Shown here: positions 12,301 to 23,154 of the stretch, piece by piece
Numbering within the stretch: position 1 is the stretch's first letter
Layout of the letters: the number at the start of each line of letters is the position of its first letter
NCBI GenBank assembly: GCA_949130485.1
Contig: OX422192.1
Span: 4,100,085-4,164,084 of the forward strand
Reading direction: 5' to 3'
DNA from: Agelas oroides
Taxonomy: Eukaryota > Porifera > Demospongiae > Agelasida > Agelasidae
Length of the DNA: 64,000 nt
Translations under genes and position numbers: made by a program
Notes under the pieces: generated by a model
The model's input: the letters and a program-made list of their open reading frames with translations, nothing else
The model's database searches: none
What the model was told of the DNA's origin: nothing

Positions 12301-15300
12301 CTGCTACCCACACATTCGTACATTAATGTTCATCCCGTTGAATTGTTCGATTGTCATTGATGTGTATCGATCCAGCAAGGCAAGGGACAGCATTGTTCCC
12401 AGGACCCAGACAGAACTGTACACTGTTCTCACCAGGATCCTACTCAGCAGGTATCTAACAGCCCATAAAGTACATGGAAAGGAGAGGAGGTGGAACTTAC
12501 ACAGTCTAGCAGATGTTCCTTCAGACGTTGAACGAAACCTCCTGAAACTTTGTGAACTGGCGTATCAAGGCATTGCCCGGCAGCAATTGATCTTTCACAC
12601 CATTCCTTCTGCTCTCGAGACAATGGGACTCATGGACATGGAATATGATGTATTGGAATCAGTTTCATACAACTTTCTTCATTTGACCATACAGGAATTT
12701 CTTGCTGCCTACTATGTATCAAAGCTACCATCATCCCAGCAAGCTGGAATAATTGATGAATATATAGGGAAAAAACATTTTGTTATCGTCTTACGTTTTT
12801 ATGCTGGATTAACGAAGTTTAATATTCAACTTAGTTCTGATAGTTCCTTTTCTTCCCGCCTTTTTAAGTTCCTTAAGGAGCTAGTGACGAGAACACCAGC
12901 AAAGTGTCTTCAAACATACTATAGCCAAAGTAGCAGTAAACTAGAGAGCTTGCGGTGGATGTTTGAAGCCCAAGATAAGCAGCTCCTGAGACATGCACTT
13001 GGCACTGGAACGCAAGACCTTGATCTTTCTCAGCAGATACTAGCTCCATTTGACTGCTATGTTCTAGGCCATTGCATTGCTTACAGTAACTGCCAGTGGA
13101 AACTTGATCTTAGATTCTGCAAGCTTGGAGAAGAGGGCATGAGGATGCTGGCCAGAGGGAGTGGTGACTGTCTCCACAATGTTCAGGAGATCGACCTCAG
13201 TGCGAATGATATGAAGAATGGAGTTACACACCTGGGTAATTGACATGTGTTATCTATTTGTGTTGTAGTTATGGAATTGCGCTACGTACAGGTGGGATAG
13301 TCCCTTTCGTTCAAAGCAAGATTTTTTGCCTTGAAACTCCACAAATATTCTGAATGGTATTAGAGATTGGCTGCAGAAACATGAAGGTTCATTTTTAGGT
13401 TACCATAAGCCAAGGATTTTTGTTGTTGTAGTTATTTACGTGCTGAACTTCACAGTAGACTTGCATCAGATGTGAACAATGCCTTGGGGTGGAAAATGAA
13501 AACTATGTGTATCATACACATGAAACAGCACTGAGACAGAGTAGACACACTTGACAGACTGCTATGATTTAGGAACTCCAGTGTGGATAATTTTGCAGCC
13601 TATAAGAATTCCTCTTTTATCATTTACGTAATTTAGGCTATCCCGTGTTATGCACTTTGGAGAATTCCTTTGAAACTTTGTGTCACTAAAGGTACCATCC
13701 AATCTCCATGGTAAACTGTACAGGTGCAGTTTTATGTGGTCATCTACTACAGTAGCCTGACTAAAACAAGGTTTTATTAGTAACAGTGGAATATTGTGTT
13801 GAATGAACATTCTGTATCCCTAATTTTCATGTGTGAAGCTCCTTGATTATACTCTGTGCACAGTGGTGTTTTTATATCATGTCAAGCAATGGACAATATG
13901 AGAAGGGTGACTAACCACTACATCTTTTCAGCCCTGAAAACATCTCACTAGTTATTCTGCTTGCTCAGAACCCGAGAGCCTAAAGCTTTAGGACCAAAAC
14001 TGAAGTTGTACCATGTAGCTATGGTAAAGCTGTTTATTTACTGTGTCAGATAATCATGATTTCTAGAGTGTGATTGCACTTGAGAGCACAGACCAACATG
14101 ACTGGGGAGCCCATATCTTGCTGGGGTGTTAATTATATTAGCCAAATCATTGTCACCTTGTTAGGTTTGAATTTACAGATCACTTCTTGCTCTGTTGGTT
14201 TAATATCCGAGTATCTTCCACTTGTTTGTTAGCCTCATCCCCAGGCTCTTCATGTAGATGGAAGAGCCTGGTAACATTGGGGGTGTTTACTTCCACTACG
14301 TCATGATTCATGTGATTTACAGTGATCACACCCACTTTTGGACAATTTTCATGTGATTTTTGCGAGGCCATGTGCACAAGTTTTCAAAACGTTTGGGGAG
14401 AAAGACAGAGAAAAGCAGCACAAAACATTAGAACACATTAGGTAAATCGTTTATAAGACTGAGACATTCATGACTTGCTAACCACACAATCACAGCATGA
14501 AGTCTATAAAGTAGGTAAAGTTACGATCTTACTTTAATATGTAGATAAATGTCTAGCCTTACTAGCGGTCTTGGGCATCCTTTTCTTTGAGCTGCCGGAA
14601 GCTTACGGTTTGAACCCCCTGTGTTAGCTACCAGGCTCTTTCCTCCCATGTGAGGAAGAGGAAATGCGCCAGGGAATGAAGCTGCTTCTTTGTTTAGAGG
14701 AGATCACTATATCAAAGGAGATAGTCCTAATTTACTACAAGCGAAGTTCTGTAGAATATTCACTGATGTATATTGGAGATGATTATTAGGAGACAGGTTG
14801 ATGGCCTTATATTTGATGTATCCACAAACAGTACCACCTAGTCATTCTGTCAGCCATGCTTGGCATTTTTACCTCAATGTTTAGCTTCAGGTGGTCAGTC
14901 TAAAGTACAGCCCTGGCCTGGGAAAACAATGCCTGATTACATGTTGTATTTAGCAATTTGTGACAGGTGATTATGTACGAAAGAGGATTGTCCTAACGTC
15001 ACTGTGTTACATGTCCTAAATTTGTTCTGTAGAGCCTGCACTGATAATAAACTGATAATAAAGAGGCTGCCCATGGCCTAATGCATTCACAAACTGTACT
15101 AATCAGTCTTTCCTGTCAGAAAAGTAAATGTGATGTGATTTCTTCAGCATTGAGTTTGACCCAAGTGTTCTGACTTGGCACAAGAGTGCCTAATTAGACG
15201 TCAGAGTTTTTAGCTGGATTTCTGTTCCTAACTAATATCCCTCCACCGTTGTATAATGCCATGCCACCTGCCATTGGGCTGCTCCAGAGTTGGTTTCTGT

Positions 15301-18300
15301 CTGCATGCATGAAATAGAAAGACAAAATAGCTGAAGAGACAAATATCTGCTACTATGACACACTGGTCATGCCCACTATTGTGTAGTTGGTGTAGTTAGT
15401 CATGCATATTTTCAAACCACACTATTATCCTGCAAGTATACTGCTTGAGTCGGAGAGGCTAAAATAAGTCATTCTATAGGCCCCTGCTGTTGCTTACCAC
15501 CTGTAAGAAATATGCTCATGAGGTAAATGTGAACAAATTGCTAGTAGCTTGCTTGTAGTGAAATGGGAATGTGATCATCAGTGTTTGGTTCACACTAGGC
15601 TTGTCTCAATTAGTATAGGTGACCCTTACTGATTACACACTAGCCTAGTGATGATGTGGTATTTGTAATTACACACTCTGTGTGTGTCCTGTTTAACCAT
15701 TGTGTGTGATGATGAATGAAATTTCATTAATATTCTGAGTCAGGTGACTGATGTGGCTTCCCTGAAGATTAGTAGTACCCACTATAGCAGTGTTTGAATT
15801 AGAACAACTGTCACTGTAGAAGATGAGTGTCAGAAATGTGTGTTCCACTGGTGTCTTTGTTTTGCACATTTATATTATGAGATTACATTGCCAGAATTAA
15901 TTAGCTTGGATATAGCACTTGACACAATGACACTATTACAGATGGTAATAGACGAGTCCAGTGTTGAGATTTTAGTGAGTGCATTAGGAGGAACATTGAT
16001 CACTGTGTGTGCATGTTACAACCTTCCTTGTTGTTGGGACATGTCCTCATTGTGTCAGGTGACTTTACTGTCACTTCCATAATGACTGTTGTGTTGTGTC
16101 CTGCTACAGCATCTGTCCTGAGGGGGAACACTGTCCTCACTGTGCTGAGTCTGAGGAGCTGTCATGTTGATGCTGAGGGAACGTCTCACCTGGTGCAGGC
16201 ACTGTGTGACATCACCACACTGAGGGTACTGGACTTCAGTGGGAACACTGTTGACTCACCGGGTGCTAGACACCTTGGTACGTTGAGTGGTGGGGTCTGG
16301 GGTTATGGGCTCACTTGTAACATCAGACTGTGTCAGTGTGCTACATCCGGGAGATGTCTATTGTCCAAAATGTGTCCACAATATCTTGGTATCAGTAGGT
16401 GAACTAGTTGAGTGTCAAACCCATTGTGTTGGCTAGGCAAACAGATGCAGACTCAGAAATACCATACCTGCCTACCATACATGTCACCATGGATACAGAA
16501 ACTCAAGTCTCTAAAATGACATTAAAACTGGACTAGATCATGGCCAAGGTAGTAGTTTCATGATTAACATGGTATTCTTTATTGGATATACAATCTAGAC
16601 GAGGAGTATAAACACAGACATACTCCGCTAGATAATTTACGTACCTGTAGTGTTGCAGAGGGCTCTAGCTGAGTATAGTGCAGTTTTACGTGGTCTTCTA
16701 CTACATTATAGTCTGACTATAAACAAGGTTCTATTAGTAACAATGGAATATTGTGTTGAATGAACATTGTGTATGGGAAGGGTGACTGTTCACTGATTAT
16801 TCTGCTTGTTCAGAACCCGAGAACCTAAAGCTTTAGGGCCAGAACTGAAGTTGTACCATGTAGCTATGGTAAAGCTGTTTATTTACTGTGTCAGATAATC
16901 ATGATTTCTAGAGTGCGATTGCACTTGAGAGCACAGACCAGCATGTCTGGGGAGCCCATATCTTGCTGGGTCATTAATTATAATAGCCAAATCGTTGTCA
17001 CCTTGTTAGGTTGTGAATTTACTGATCACTGCTTGCTACTCTGTTGGTTTAATATCCGAGTATCTTCCACTTGTTAGCCTCATCCCCAGGCTCTTTCATG
17101 TAGATGGAAGATCCTGGTAACATTGGGGGTGTTTACTTCCACTACATCATGATTCATGTGATTTACAGTGATCACACCCACTTTTTCACAATTTTCATGT
17201 GGTTTTTGCGAGGCCATGTGCACAAGTTTTCAAAACGTTTGGGGAGAAAGACAGAGAAAAGCAGCACAAAATGGTAGAACACATTAGGTAAATCGTTTAT
17301 AAGACTGAGACATTCATGACTTGCTAACCACACAATCACAGCATGAAGTCTATAAAGTAGGTAAAGTTACGATCTTACTTTATATGTAGATAAATGTCTA
17401 GCCTTACTAGCGGTCTTGGGCATCCTTTTCTTTGAGCTGCCGGAAGCTTACGGTTTGAACCCCCAGTGTTAGCTACCAGGCTCTTTCCTCCCATGTGAGG
17501 AAGAGGAAATGCGCCAGGGAATGAAGCTGCTTCTTTGTTTAGAGGAGATCACTATATCAAAGGAGATACTCCTAATTTCACCATGCGAGAAGTTCTGTAG
17601 AACATACACTGATGTATATTGGAGAAGATTATTAGGATTAAGAGCCCCAATGTTACCTGTGGCTCTTAATCCTAATAATCATCTCCATGTGTTATGTAAT
17701 GCCATGTGTAAAGTGTTAAGTGCAAGAATAACAGCAATAGCAATGTAATAAAGGCATGTATGTGTACTAGTAACAGCAATAGTAATCACATCTACAAAAC
17801 AATGTGGTCTCCTAGTTTGGGAGAAGAACTGGAGACTCAAAGAGAACTCAACAATCAAAAAGAACTCGACAGTGATCACGATCGTGTGTTGTCGCCGTAA
17901 TTAAAGTGGAACAGATGTTGGGGCACATGCCTGTGGAGATTTCAAGAATTTTGTCGTACTTTCTTGAGCATAAGACTACTATAAAATCACGGATAAACTA
18001 AAGTGTTTGGAGAAAGGTCTTGAAGTACGGTGTACGTATGTGTTTACCGGAAAGCCATCTCATGTTCAAAAATAGCCTCGTAAACAGGCTCCTTTTTTCG
18101 CAGGAGAGGAGTCTGAGTATGAGGCTATTCAGATAGAGTTGTTTCTGAGGAATTACTTAATTGTCTGATATACATTGAAAGTAGCCTCATACCCAGGCTC
18201 CTCCCTTGCTTGGGTACGAGGCTACATTCAAAGATTAATATCAATTTTTGGGGAGGTGGTTCTAATGGGTGAGCGTATTTTGGCATGCTATGCAACAACT

Positions 18301-20234
18301 TAACTTTGCCCCAATAAGGGGGGTGGCCGTATTTTTGTAGGTGGGCATATTTTTGAGAGATTACCTGAGAGCTATACCCACTCTCAATTACACAGTTGGC
18401 AGATATGACTGCCATTGTGATACACAAGACTATGCCTGCCCAATGTGCCGATAACCCAAATTATACATACTTGTTTATAATTGTAGAAGTTTCCAGTTAC
18501 AAGAGTGTGAGGTGTTGAGTCCTCTGTACCTCAATGATACTTTCAAAGTGTGTCCTAGATGACATTCTGGTAGTCCATTGTCCCATTCATTAGTTGCATG
18601 CTCTGAAATGCTAGTCAGAGTCTTTGCAACATATTCTGCACATTTATGACTTATTGTAATGAGTTTCTTGGATCAAGAAATAGCTCTGATATAATTAGAA
18701 TATGCAGGTTTTATAGTGTTGGGAGAAAGAAATACAGGTGTACAGTTTAGCTGTGAGCGGGCAAGTACTGAAAGGAATGTACAAGCTGTGCAAAATGACC
18801 AAATTAGTGTAATTACTTTGACAAGTCCTCTAAATATGTCCACTGTTCATGACACTATCGTTAATGAGATTACATTGCCAGAATTCTTGGATGTGACAGT
18901 GAGAGTATTACAGTAGACGGGTTCAGTGTTGAGATTTCAGTGAGTGCATTAGGAGGAACATTGATCACTGTGTGTGCATGTTCATTGTTACAACCTTCTT
19001 GTTGGAACATGTCCTCATTGTGTCAGGTGACTTTACTGTCACTTCCATAATGACTGTTGTGTTGTGTCCTGCTACAGCATCTGCCCTGAGAGGGAACACT
19101 GTCCTCACTGTGCTGAGACTGGTGAACTGTGGTATTGATGCTGAGGGAACATCTCACCTGGTGCAGGCACTGTATGGCATCACCACACTGGGGGTACTGA
19201 ACTTGAGTGGGAACACTGTTGACTCACGGGGTGCTAGACACCTTGGTAAGTTGAGTGGTGGGGTCTGGGGTTATGGGCTCACTTGTAACATCAGACTGTG
19301 TCAGTGTGCTACATCCAACAGGGAGGTGTCCATTGTCCAAAATGTGTCCAAAATATCTTGGTATCAGTAGGTGAACTGGTTGAGTATCAAACCCATTGTG
19401 TTAGCTGGGCAGACCCACAAATGCAGACTGAGAAATGCCATACCTACTTACAAGGCTTTGTACATGTCACCATCTATACAGAAACTTAAGTTTCTAAAAT
19501 TACACTCTAACTAGATTAGATCATGGCTGAGGTGTTCTGTGGATGCTCCTCTGGTTCACTGGCTCTTGCAGACCACAAAACCAGAGGACTGCATGCAGAC
19601 CCATTACTCATCATCTATTGTCTCATTCTGAGGGTCACCCACCATTGCATTGTGCACACGTGAGTGTATGTTTGCTTGCTTGCTTGGACCGACCACTTAC
19701 TGTAAATTTTAAATGAGTGCATTCAAATATTTCATGAAGATCGATATCATGCATAAAGCATGTGAAGGCCAGTGGAGGGCTACAGTCAGAATGCAGCGTT
19801 GGGGACCCGGAGCAAAGATGACTGAAGTTGAAGCACACATTGCACTGGTTTGTGCTTCTACCAACAACGGCAGGCCGCTCACAGGTGGTACAAATGTATA
19901 TGGACGGTGGTTGAGTGGGTCGCTTCAGGTAGCCGGCGGGTCATGCATAAGCAGCATAAATGCAAGAAATTTAGCTCATGATTTCGGTGTAAAGCTTACT
20001 CCATGCTTGTGTAGCCACGTTAGCTGCCCTGATACTTATATTTATCTCTGGTGAGGACTTAGCTACTTATATGCGTTTATTAAATTTGGCTTAACAGTCA
20101 ACAGTGACAAATCTTGCTTGTGCCACGACCATAGTAAATCAGCAGTTTGCTGCTTGCTCAGGCTCACCCCATGATGATGAATCATCTCACTAGTTAACCC
20201 TCGGCGCGCATGCGCCGTAGGGTTACAGTAGTCG

Positions 20235-20270
<36 letters not shown>

Positions 20271-20844
20271 AAGAGTCTTCCTGTTAAGGAGATTGGCAGG
20301 GAACGTGTCCATTGCACCATGAGTCAGTGAAAGTGAGATACTTAATTTTGGTTACTTATTCCTTTTGGGGGGTCTTGTATGTGTGTGATATTGCTGAATA
20401 ATGTAATGTAAAGCTCGTTACTATATGGGAGTATCACAGCAGTAACTACATATTCGACTGTTCCGCCATTTCCAGTTCACAAGTTTTCTTTTTGCTGGTC
20501 GTCAGGGGAGTTCCCAGTCTGATCTTTGCACAAACACAGGTTTCGGCTCCTTTAAACTCCCGACCTGTGGATGGCTACAGAAAGGGCGGAGCCACTCCCA
20601 TATATACATGCAGTCCAGCTAAGTCTGGTAGTTGGGACATGCTGCATGTGGGCTTGGAACATGTAGGCTCACTACATGCGATCTTACACATGCTTTGAGT
20701 CATTGGCCTTATGGCTATAGACTGTCACAGCTATTTGACCTTTAACTTGAATCTCTGAGAATCAAATGAGTACTTGAACTATTGTTTTTGTTTGCAGACC
20801 AGCAAAATGAAAGTAGTAGCAATGCCAGAAGTATACTTCTATGA
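6137..20844 (+). CDS. NLR immune receptor: hydrophobic leader(s)-2A-Death-NACHT-LRR, seven coding exons
   Basis: Proposed coding exons are 6137-6391, 6540-6753, 10405-10671, 11487-13235, 16110-16277, 19078-19245 and 20798-20844, 2868 nt in all, which gives 955 residues. Every junction has GT donor and AG acceptor, and the frame stays open throughout: the first junction is phase 0 and the other five are phase 1. Domain order is two hydrophobic leader exons, a 2A motif (GDVERNPGP), a Death domain, a NACHT ATPase with Walker A GAPGVGKT, and 28-residue leucine-rich repeats. By family, NLRs are intracellular sensors whose LRRs receive a signal, whose NACHT oligomerises with ATP, and whose Death domain recruits adaptors or caspases. 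If 2A works, ribosome skipping releases a leader of up to 153 residues and an 802-residue receptor starting with proline. The acceptor before 6137 suggests an unseen 5' UTR exon. Exon structure is inferred from sequence alone; the domains are clear, the first and last exons less certain. Confidence 0.85.
6540..6753 (+). CDS. NLR exon 2: second leader ending in a 2A ribosome-skipping peptide
   Basis: The acceptor CTTCCTCTGCAG ends at 6539 and the donor is G|GTAAAT after 6753 (phase 1). It reads in frame with exon 1 and also has its own start at 6591 in an excellent Kozak context (CCCACCATGG). From that start it encodes 54 residues: a short polar head, the LQLGLTTLG stretch, then the hydrophobic run VYLPVYIFLLLL directly before AGDVERNPGP. 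The motif at 6720-6746 fits the 2A consensus D(V/I)ExNPG|P, where the ribosome fails to join Gly and Pro and then continues. In sea urchin NLRs such leaders are reported to act both as 2A and, when skipping fails, as signal sequence, giving dual targeting. The hydrophobic run immediately upstream fits that model. An upstream exon could splice straight here, so alternative leaders are possible. Confidence 0.8.
7063..7646. mobile_element. TA-flanked MITE with CCRTAGTGTCC ends
   Basis: Termini CCATAGTGTCCCGCAAATAC at 7063 and, inverted, CCGTAGTGTCCTGCAAATAC ending at 7646, each followed by GCC and flanked by TA (7061, 7647). TA duplications are typical of Tc1/mariner-type insertion. The interior has two ~100-bp related blocks (AAATGTTTARCGGTTCTGTG at ~7188 and ~7467). 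No transposase. Confidence 0.8.
8284..8525. mobile_element. 242-bp MITE with ~50-bp TIRs and 5-bp target duplication
   Basis: CAAGGGGTGGTCACTCCC at 8284 mirrors CAAGGAGTGGTCACTCCC read inward from 8525, and similarity continues to GCGACTGGGGT, about 50 bp. TACAC flanks both sides (8279-8283, 8526-8530). A 5-bp duplication is unusual among common MITEs; superfamily not assigned. Confidence 0.75.
10405..10671 (+). CDS. NLR exon 3: Death domain
   Basis: This exon is 267 nt, phase 1 at both ends, with acceptor TTCTCCACATGCAG and donor A|GTAAGT. It encodes about 88 residues starting near PMADLAKLTHLPV. Death-fold hallmarks are visible: KWQSLGLKLGV in helices 1-2, then LDTIQ, then CL.NMFEWWLR, then the ESLATALNAIGRRDLA ending typical of the last two helices. 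Death domains form homotypic assemblies with adaptor or caspase Death domains in apoptosis and innate immunity. It directly follows the 2A exon and precedes the NACHT exon, the order expected for Death-NACHT-LRR receptors. Being symmetrical in phase, it can be gained or lost without breaking the frame. Further exons in the 3.6-kb intron before it cannot be excluded, but none was recognised. Confidence 0.85.
11487..13235 (+). CDS. NLR exon 4: NACHT ATPase, helical domains and first leucine-rich repeats
   Basis: A single 1749-nt exon, acceptor CCTCTTTAG and donor G|GTAATT, phase 1 at both ends. Counting from the methionine at 11495, residues ~17-55 hold the pre-NACHT segment RYAEYLKSKY...KYINLAVV. 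Walker A GAPGVGKTT is at 107-115, Walker B FLLEGYDELP at 181-190, and the sensor-like IITSRPSA at about 214-221, followed by winged-helix-type sequence through VEVLGFTD. The segment around SYNFLHLTIQEFLAAYYVS is the conserved HD2-like block of NLRs. The exon ends in LRR-like WKLDLRFCKLGEEGMRML and VQEIDLSANDM. NACHT domains are STAND ATPases that switch from an ADP-bound closed form to ATP-bound oligomers. All key nucleotide-binding residues are present and no stop or frameshift is seen, so it looks functional. Confidence 0.93.
13236..16109 (+). other. NLR intron 4
   Basis: Non-coding. From about 13726 it forms the first unit of the tandem duplication. Contains a truncated TAGCCTCATCCCCAGG-type repeat at about 14231. 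No exon recognised. Confidence 0.6.
13726..16545 (+). repeat. Tandem duplication, unit 1 (contains LRR exon 5)
   Basis: Matches 16680-19530 over most of its length, including intron blocks such as CACAAGTTTTCAAAACGTTTGG, the LRR exon and the 3' intron text CAAACAGATGCAGACTC. Offset ~2953 at the left and 2968 at the exons. Confidence 0.85.
16110..16277 (+). CDS. NLR exon 5: two leucine-rich repeats
   Basis: Exactly 168 nt (56 codons, two 28-residue repeats), phase 1 at both ends, with acceptor GTCCTGCTACAG and donor G|GTACGT. The repeats carry the LRR core LTVLSLRSC.VD and LRVLDFSGNTVD, with the G(T/A)(S/R)HL helix signature of ribonuclease-inhibitor-like LRRs. In NLRs this region forms the ligand-sensing or autoinhibitory horseshoe. 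It splices in frame to the paralogous exon at 19078, giving a continuous ARHLASALRGNTVLTVL. It sits in the first unit of a ~2.95 kb tandem duplication. Confidence 0.85.
17631..17677. repeat. Short perfect hairpin inserted in duplication unit 2
   Basis: ATTAGGATTAAGAGCC pairs with GGCTCTTAATCCTAAT around a short spacer. Unit 1 at ~14785 lacks it, so it arose after the duplication. Confidence 0.7.
18182..18224. mobile_element. TAGCCTC-family mini-MITE (43 bp)
   Basis: TAGCCTCATACCCAGGC ... TTGGGTACGAGGCTA is an almost complete palindrome, flanked by CATTGAAAG (18173-18181) and CATTCAAAG (18225-18233), a 9-bp target duplication with one mismatch. Confidence 0.75.
19078..19245 (+). CDS. NLR exon 6: two leucine-rich repeats, duplicate of exon 5
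   Basis: Also 168 nt and phase 1/1, with the same acceptor context as exon 5 and donor G|GTAAGT. It differs from exon 5 mainly at solvent-facing LRR positions, for example LRLVNCGID against LSLRSCHVD and LNLSGN against LDFSGN. The scaffold residues and the DAEGTSHLVQAL block are kept. This is the pattern expected from exon duplication followed by change of the binding surface. It is in the second unit of the tandem duplication, 2968 nt from exon 5. The next proposed exon is 20798. Confidence 0.85.
19246..20797 (+). other. NLR last intron
   Basis: Non-coding. Contains at 20195-20270 a hairpin TTAACCCTCG(G)CGCGCATGCG... followed by a GT microsatellite, and at 20486-20620 a fragment of the 25750/53037 repeat family. 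Its first ~400 bp recur inverted at 32478-32660. Confidence 0.6.
20195..20270. repeat. Hairpin plus (GT)n, dispersed family
   Basis: TTAACCCTCGGCGCGCATGC followed by GGGTTACAGTAGT and (GT)n at 20238-20268. A second copy is at 54030-54110. A GC hairpin beside TTAA could be a Helitron-like 3' end, but this is speculative. Confidence 0.5.
20798..20844 (+). CDS. NLR exon 7: short C-terminal exon with stop
   Basis: A good acceptor (TTGTTTTTGTTTGCAG) is followed by 47 nt that join exon 6 in phase 1 and read DQQNESSSNARSILL, then a stop at 20842. This gives a short polar tail after the last LRR. No AATAAA signal is visible in the next few hundred bases, so the 3' UTR end is unplaced. The exon is an inference from splice signal and phase. 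Other LRR exons or another terminal exon further downstream are possible, but none was recognised before the transposon-rich region. Confidence 0.45.
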
Positions 20845-21061
20845 CTTATCTCTTAGGAAGGCAATGGATGCTGCTAGATTCTTCTCTTTAGTTGATCTCT
20901 CTTCTTTCTCTTCTACATGTGATTGACCTTTTCTCATGATGTCATAGGTAGGCTATGATATGATTGTCAATTGGTTGGGTGGGATCACTAATTGTTATCT
21001 ACAGGTTGTGTGACTTATCTAATTTTGGTTAATGTTATGTGGACTCAGAGAGAGAGAGATA

Positions 21062-21145
<84 letters not shown>

Positions 21146-22038
21146 TACCACGCTAGCAGCTATATACCTCATTTATACGTCTCAAGTGAGGTGTCATAGG
21201 GTTGTTTATGGCGTTTTCAAGATTTTAGTCGTGTGGCTTTCGCTGAAAACGCTTCGTTCAAAAGTTCTGGCGTGATTTTCTGACCGCCACTGCATTCTTG
21301 GCTTCTTGATGATGATGACGAGCTCTCGATGGACAAGAGAGACTGACTAGTGTGTAGGGATAGCGACAGCTCCTATAACACGACTGACTCGTCACTGATC
21401 TTACTAAAATAGCCACTACCCTCGAAAGCTTCTTGGCTTTCATCAGTGTATCTGCTTACCTGGCACTATGTGTAGACCACACCTTTCCACTTAGATCACC
21501 CAGCAGGGAAGCCGGAAGGGGCGGTGCTAGATCGTGATCGTTCGTGAATTTTGAGAAGGGTCGTCAAAGCAAAGCTTTTTCTTCAACATAGGGAGCAAGC
21601 GGTTTCCAGATTTCACATAAGGCTGGAGTACTAGCTTCAAATAACTTGGAAAAGGGCTTAGTCCTTCGGAGCTGTACGTAACAAATGAGAAAATCGGCAC
21701 CGTTTCAAATTGCTGGTAAGCTACGATATACACCTACAGATAATGGCTTCAAACAGGTACAAATTGCTTACCTAGCGGTGATCAGCAATTTAGATGAACT
21801 AGTCCAGCCTTGTTACATGCTACTTATGCAAATCAGGCCGCTGGCAAGGCCTAGGGCTTGCTAAGCAACTTTGACCTCACACAGATAATTTTAATTTCCG
21901 CATTAATAAATGGTGACGTGTATATAATTTCCGCGTGCAAAGTGTTAATTGTCACATTAATTTTCTCACACTATCCATTAATTTTATTCCAGCATAAATT
22001 TTCCAGCTGTACATATATATATAATCCTCACACCGTGC
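20845..22038. other. No gene recognised
   Basis: Beyond the microsatellite, 21473-21625 shares a ~150-bp dispersed repeat with 62755-62910 (CACACCTTTCCACTTAGATCAC ... in part, AAAGCAAAGCTTTTTCTT). A CTGATGA-like stretch near 21420 on the minus strand lacks a proper GAAA core. Confidence 0.5.
21062..21146. repeat. Compound microsatellite (GT)n(CTGT)n
   Basis: About 55 bp of GT repeats run directly into CTGT tetranucleotides. Confidence 0.95.
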
Positions 22039-22040
22039 TA

Positions 22041-22613
22041 CCGTAAAATCGGATATTAAGCACAGGTGCCTATTTTCGAAATTAGCAGCCTATTTTCGAG
22101 GGGTGCTTATTTTCATGGGATGCTAATAAACACATGTAATTTTATGGTAGCATGCAGTTGTGTGGGAACGGATTAGCTGTGTATATTTTACATAGGCCTA
22201 TGTTCTTTTTCTGCTAATTTTTGTCCAATGTTTATAGCTTTTGTACAAACAGAGATACAGTCAGCAATCAATCATTGCCAACCCCCGCCCACCAACGTAA
22301 AGCACTTGGAACCAACGAATCTGTGACAGGTTTTTGCTAATTCCCGGATTTGTTTTACCAAGAAGCCTTACCTAAAATTTTGGTTTATCCCATGTCAATA
22401 GCTTGCTTACAATCACACTGGCAAAAAGTTGCCGCTACGCTCGAAAAAGCTGAATCAGCAAATTCACTTCTGTTTGCATAGTAACAAGTGCCTTTTCATG
22501 TGGGGTGCCTATTTTTGTATGGGTGCTTATAAACGCGATGTGGTTGTTGTAATCAAAACGGGTGCCTATGTTCATGGGGTGCTTATTTTGTGTGTTTTAT
22601 CCCGATTTTACAG
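22041..22613. mobile_element. TA-flanked MITE with CCGTAAAATCGG ends (573 bp)
   Basis: CCGTAAAATCGGATATTAAG at the left and its near-inverse (CCGATTTTACAG) at the right, with TA at 22039-22040 and 22614-22615. The interior repeats GGGTGC(C/T)TATTTT phrases on both strands. No transposase. Confidence 0.75.
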
Positions 22614-22914
22614 TATACACCTTGGAACGTCATACTTGCATAGCTATGCTTGCCATGTCAGGATAATAACATTACATAAGAGCATAATGACAGGGTTATT
22701 GCCAGTTTTAGTACAAAATTCTTAAAAGTTAAACATTTTTATGACATAATTATCACTCAGTGACCCAAAACACACATCAAACGCCGAGGGTTTTGCACTA
22801 TATGTGCTTCATTAGCTAGGCAAACAGATGCAGACTCAGAATTGCCATACCCACAACAAGGCTTTGTACATGTCACCATCAATACAGAAACTCAAGTCTC
22901 TATAATTACATTCA

Positions 22915-23154
22915 TTGGGGCGAGCCTGAGCGAGTCCCACACTAGCGAGTCGAACGGTGAATTTTTCATACATATATATATATATACGTCGTACGTCGTT
23001 CCGTAAATGTAAGTTGACTCTTTTAACCCGAAACATTGCGCACGCCGAGTTCAAGTGCGGACGGAATATCGAAAAGAACACTTGGTCTAGTCTAGAGCCC
23101 TACTTCTGAGTTTTGATCCACCCTCAGTGTTTTAGGCTACAAGTTTTGTTGAAC
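22915..23154 (+). mobile_element. Helitron-like 5' end region (copy 1)
   Basis: Begins with ATTGGGGCGAGCCTGAGCGA, an end motif seen at five or more other places, then a short AT repeat and the leader CGTCGTACGTCGTTCCGTAA shared with 28680. Leads into the ORF fragment at 23155. Confidence 0.5.

Larger units (their letters stand above)
16680..19530 (+). repeat. Tandem duplication, unit 2 (contains LRR exon 6)
   Basis: Second copy of the LRR-exon cassette. It differs by indels, a hairpin insertion at 17631-17677 and the 43-bp element at 18182-18224, both absent from unit 1. Confidence 0.85.

Noticed and set aside
14560-14640. tRNA-like B box (GGTTTGAACCCC), possible SINE or tRNA
   Set aside because: No convincing A box or cloverleaf could be built, and the second copy at 17450 is explained by the tandem duplication.
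21410-21445. Hammerhead-like CTGATGA with stem on the minus strand
   Set aside because: The GAAA core is replaced by CGAGG and no stem I is evident.
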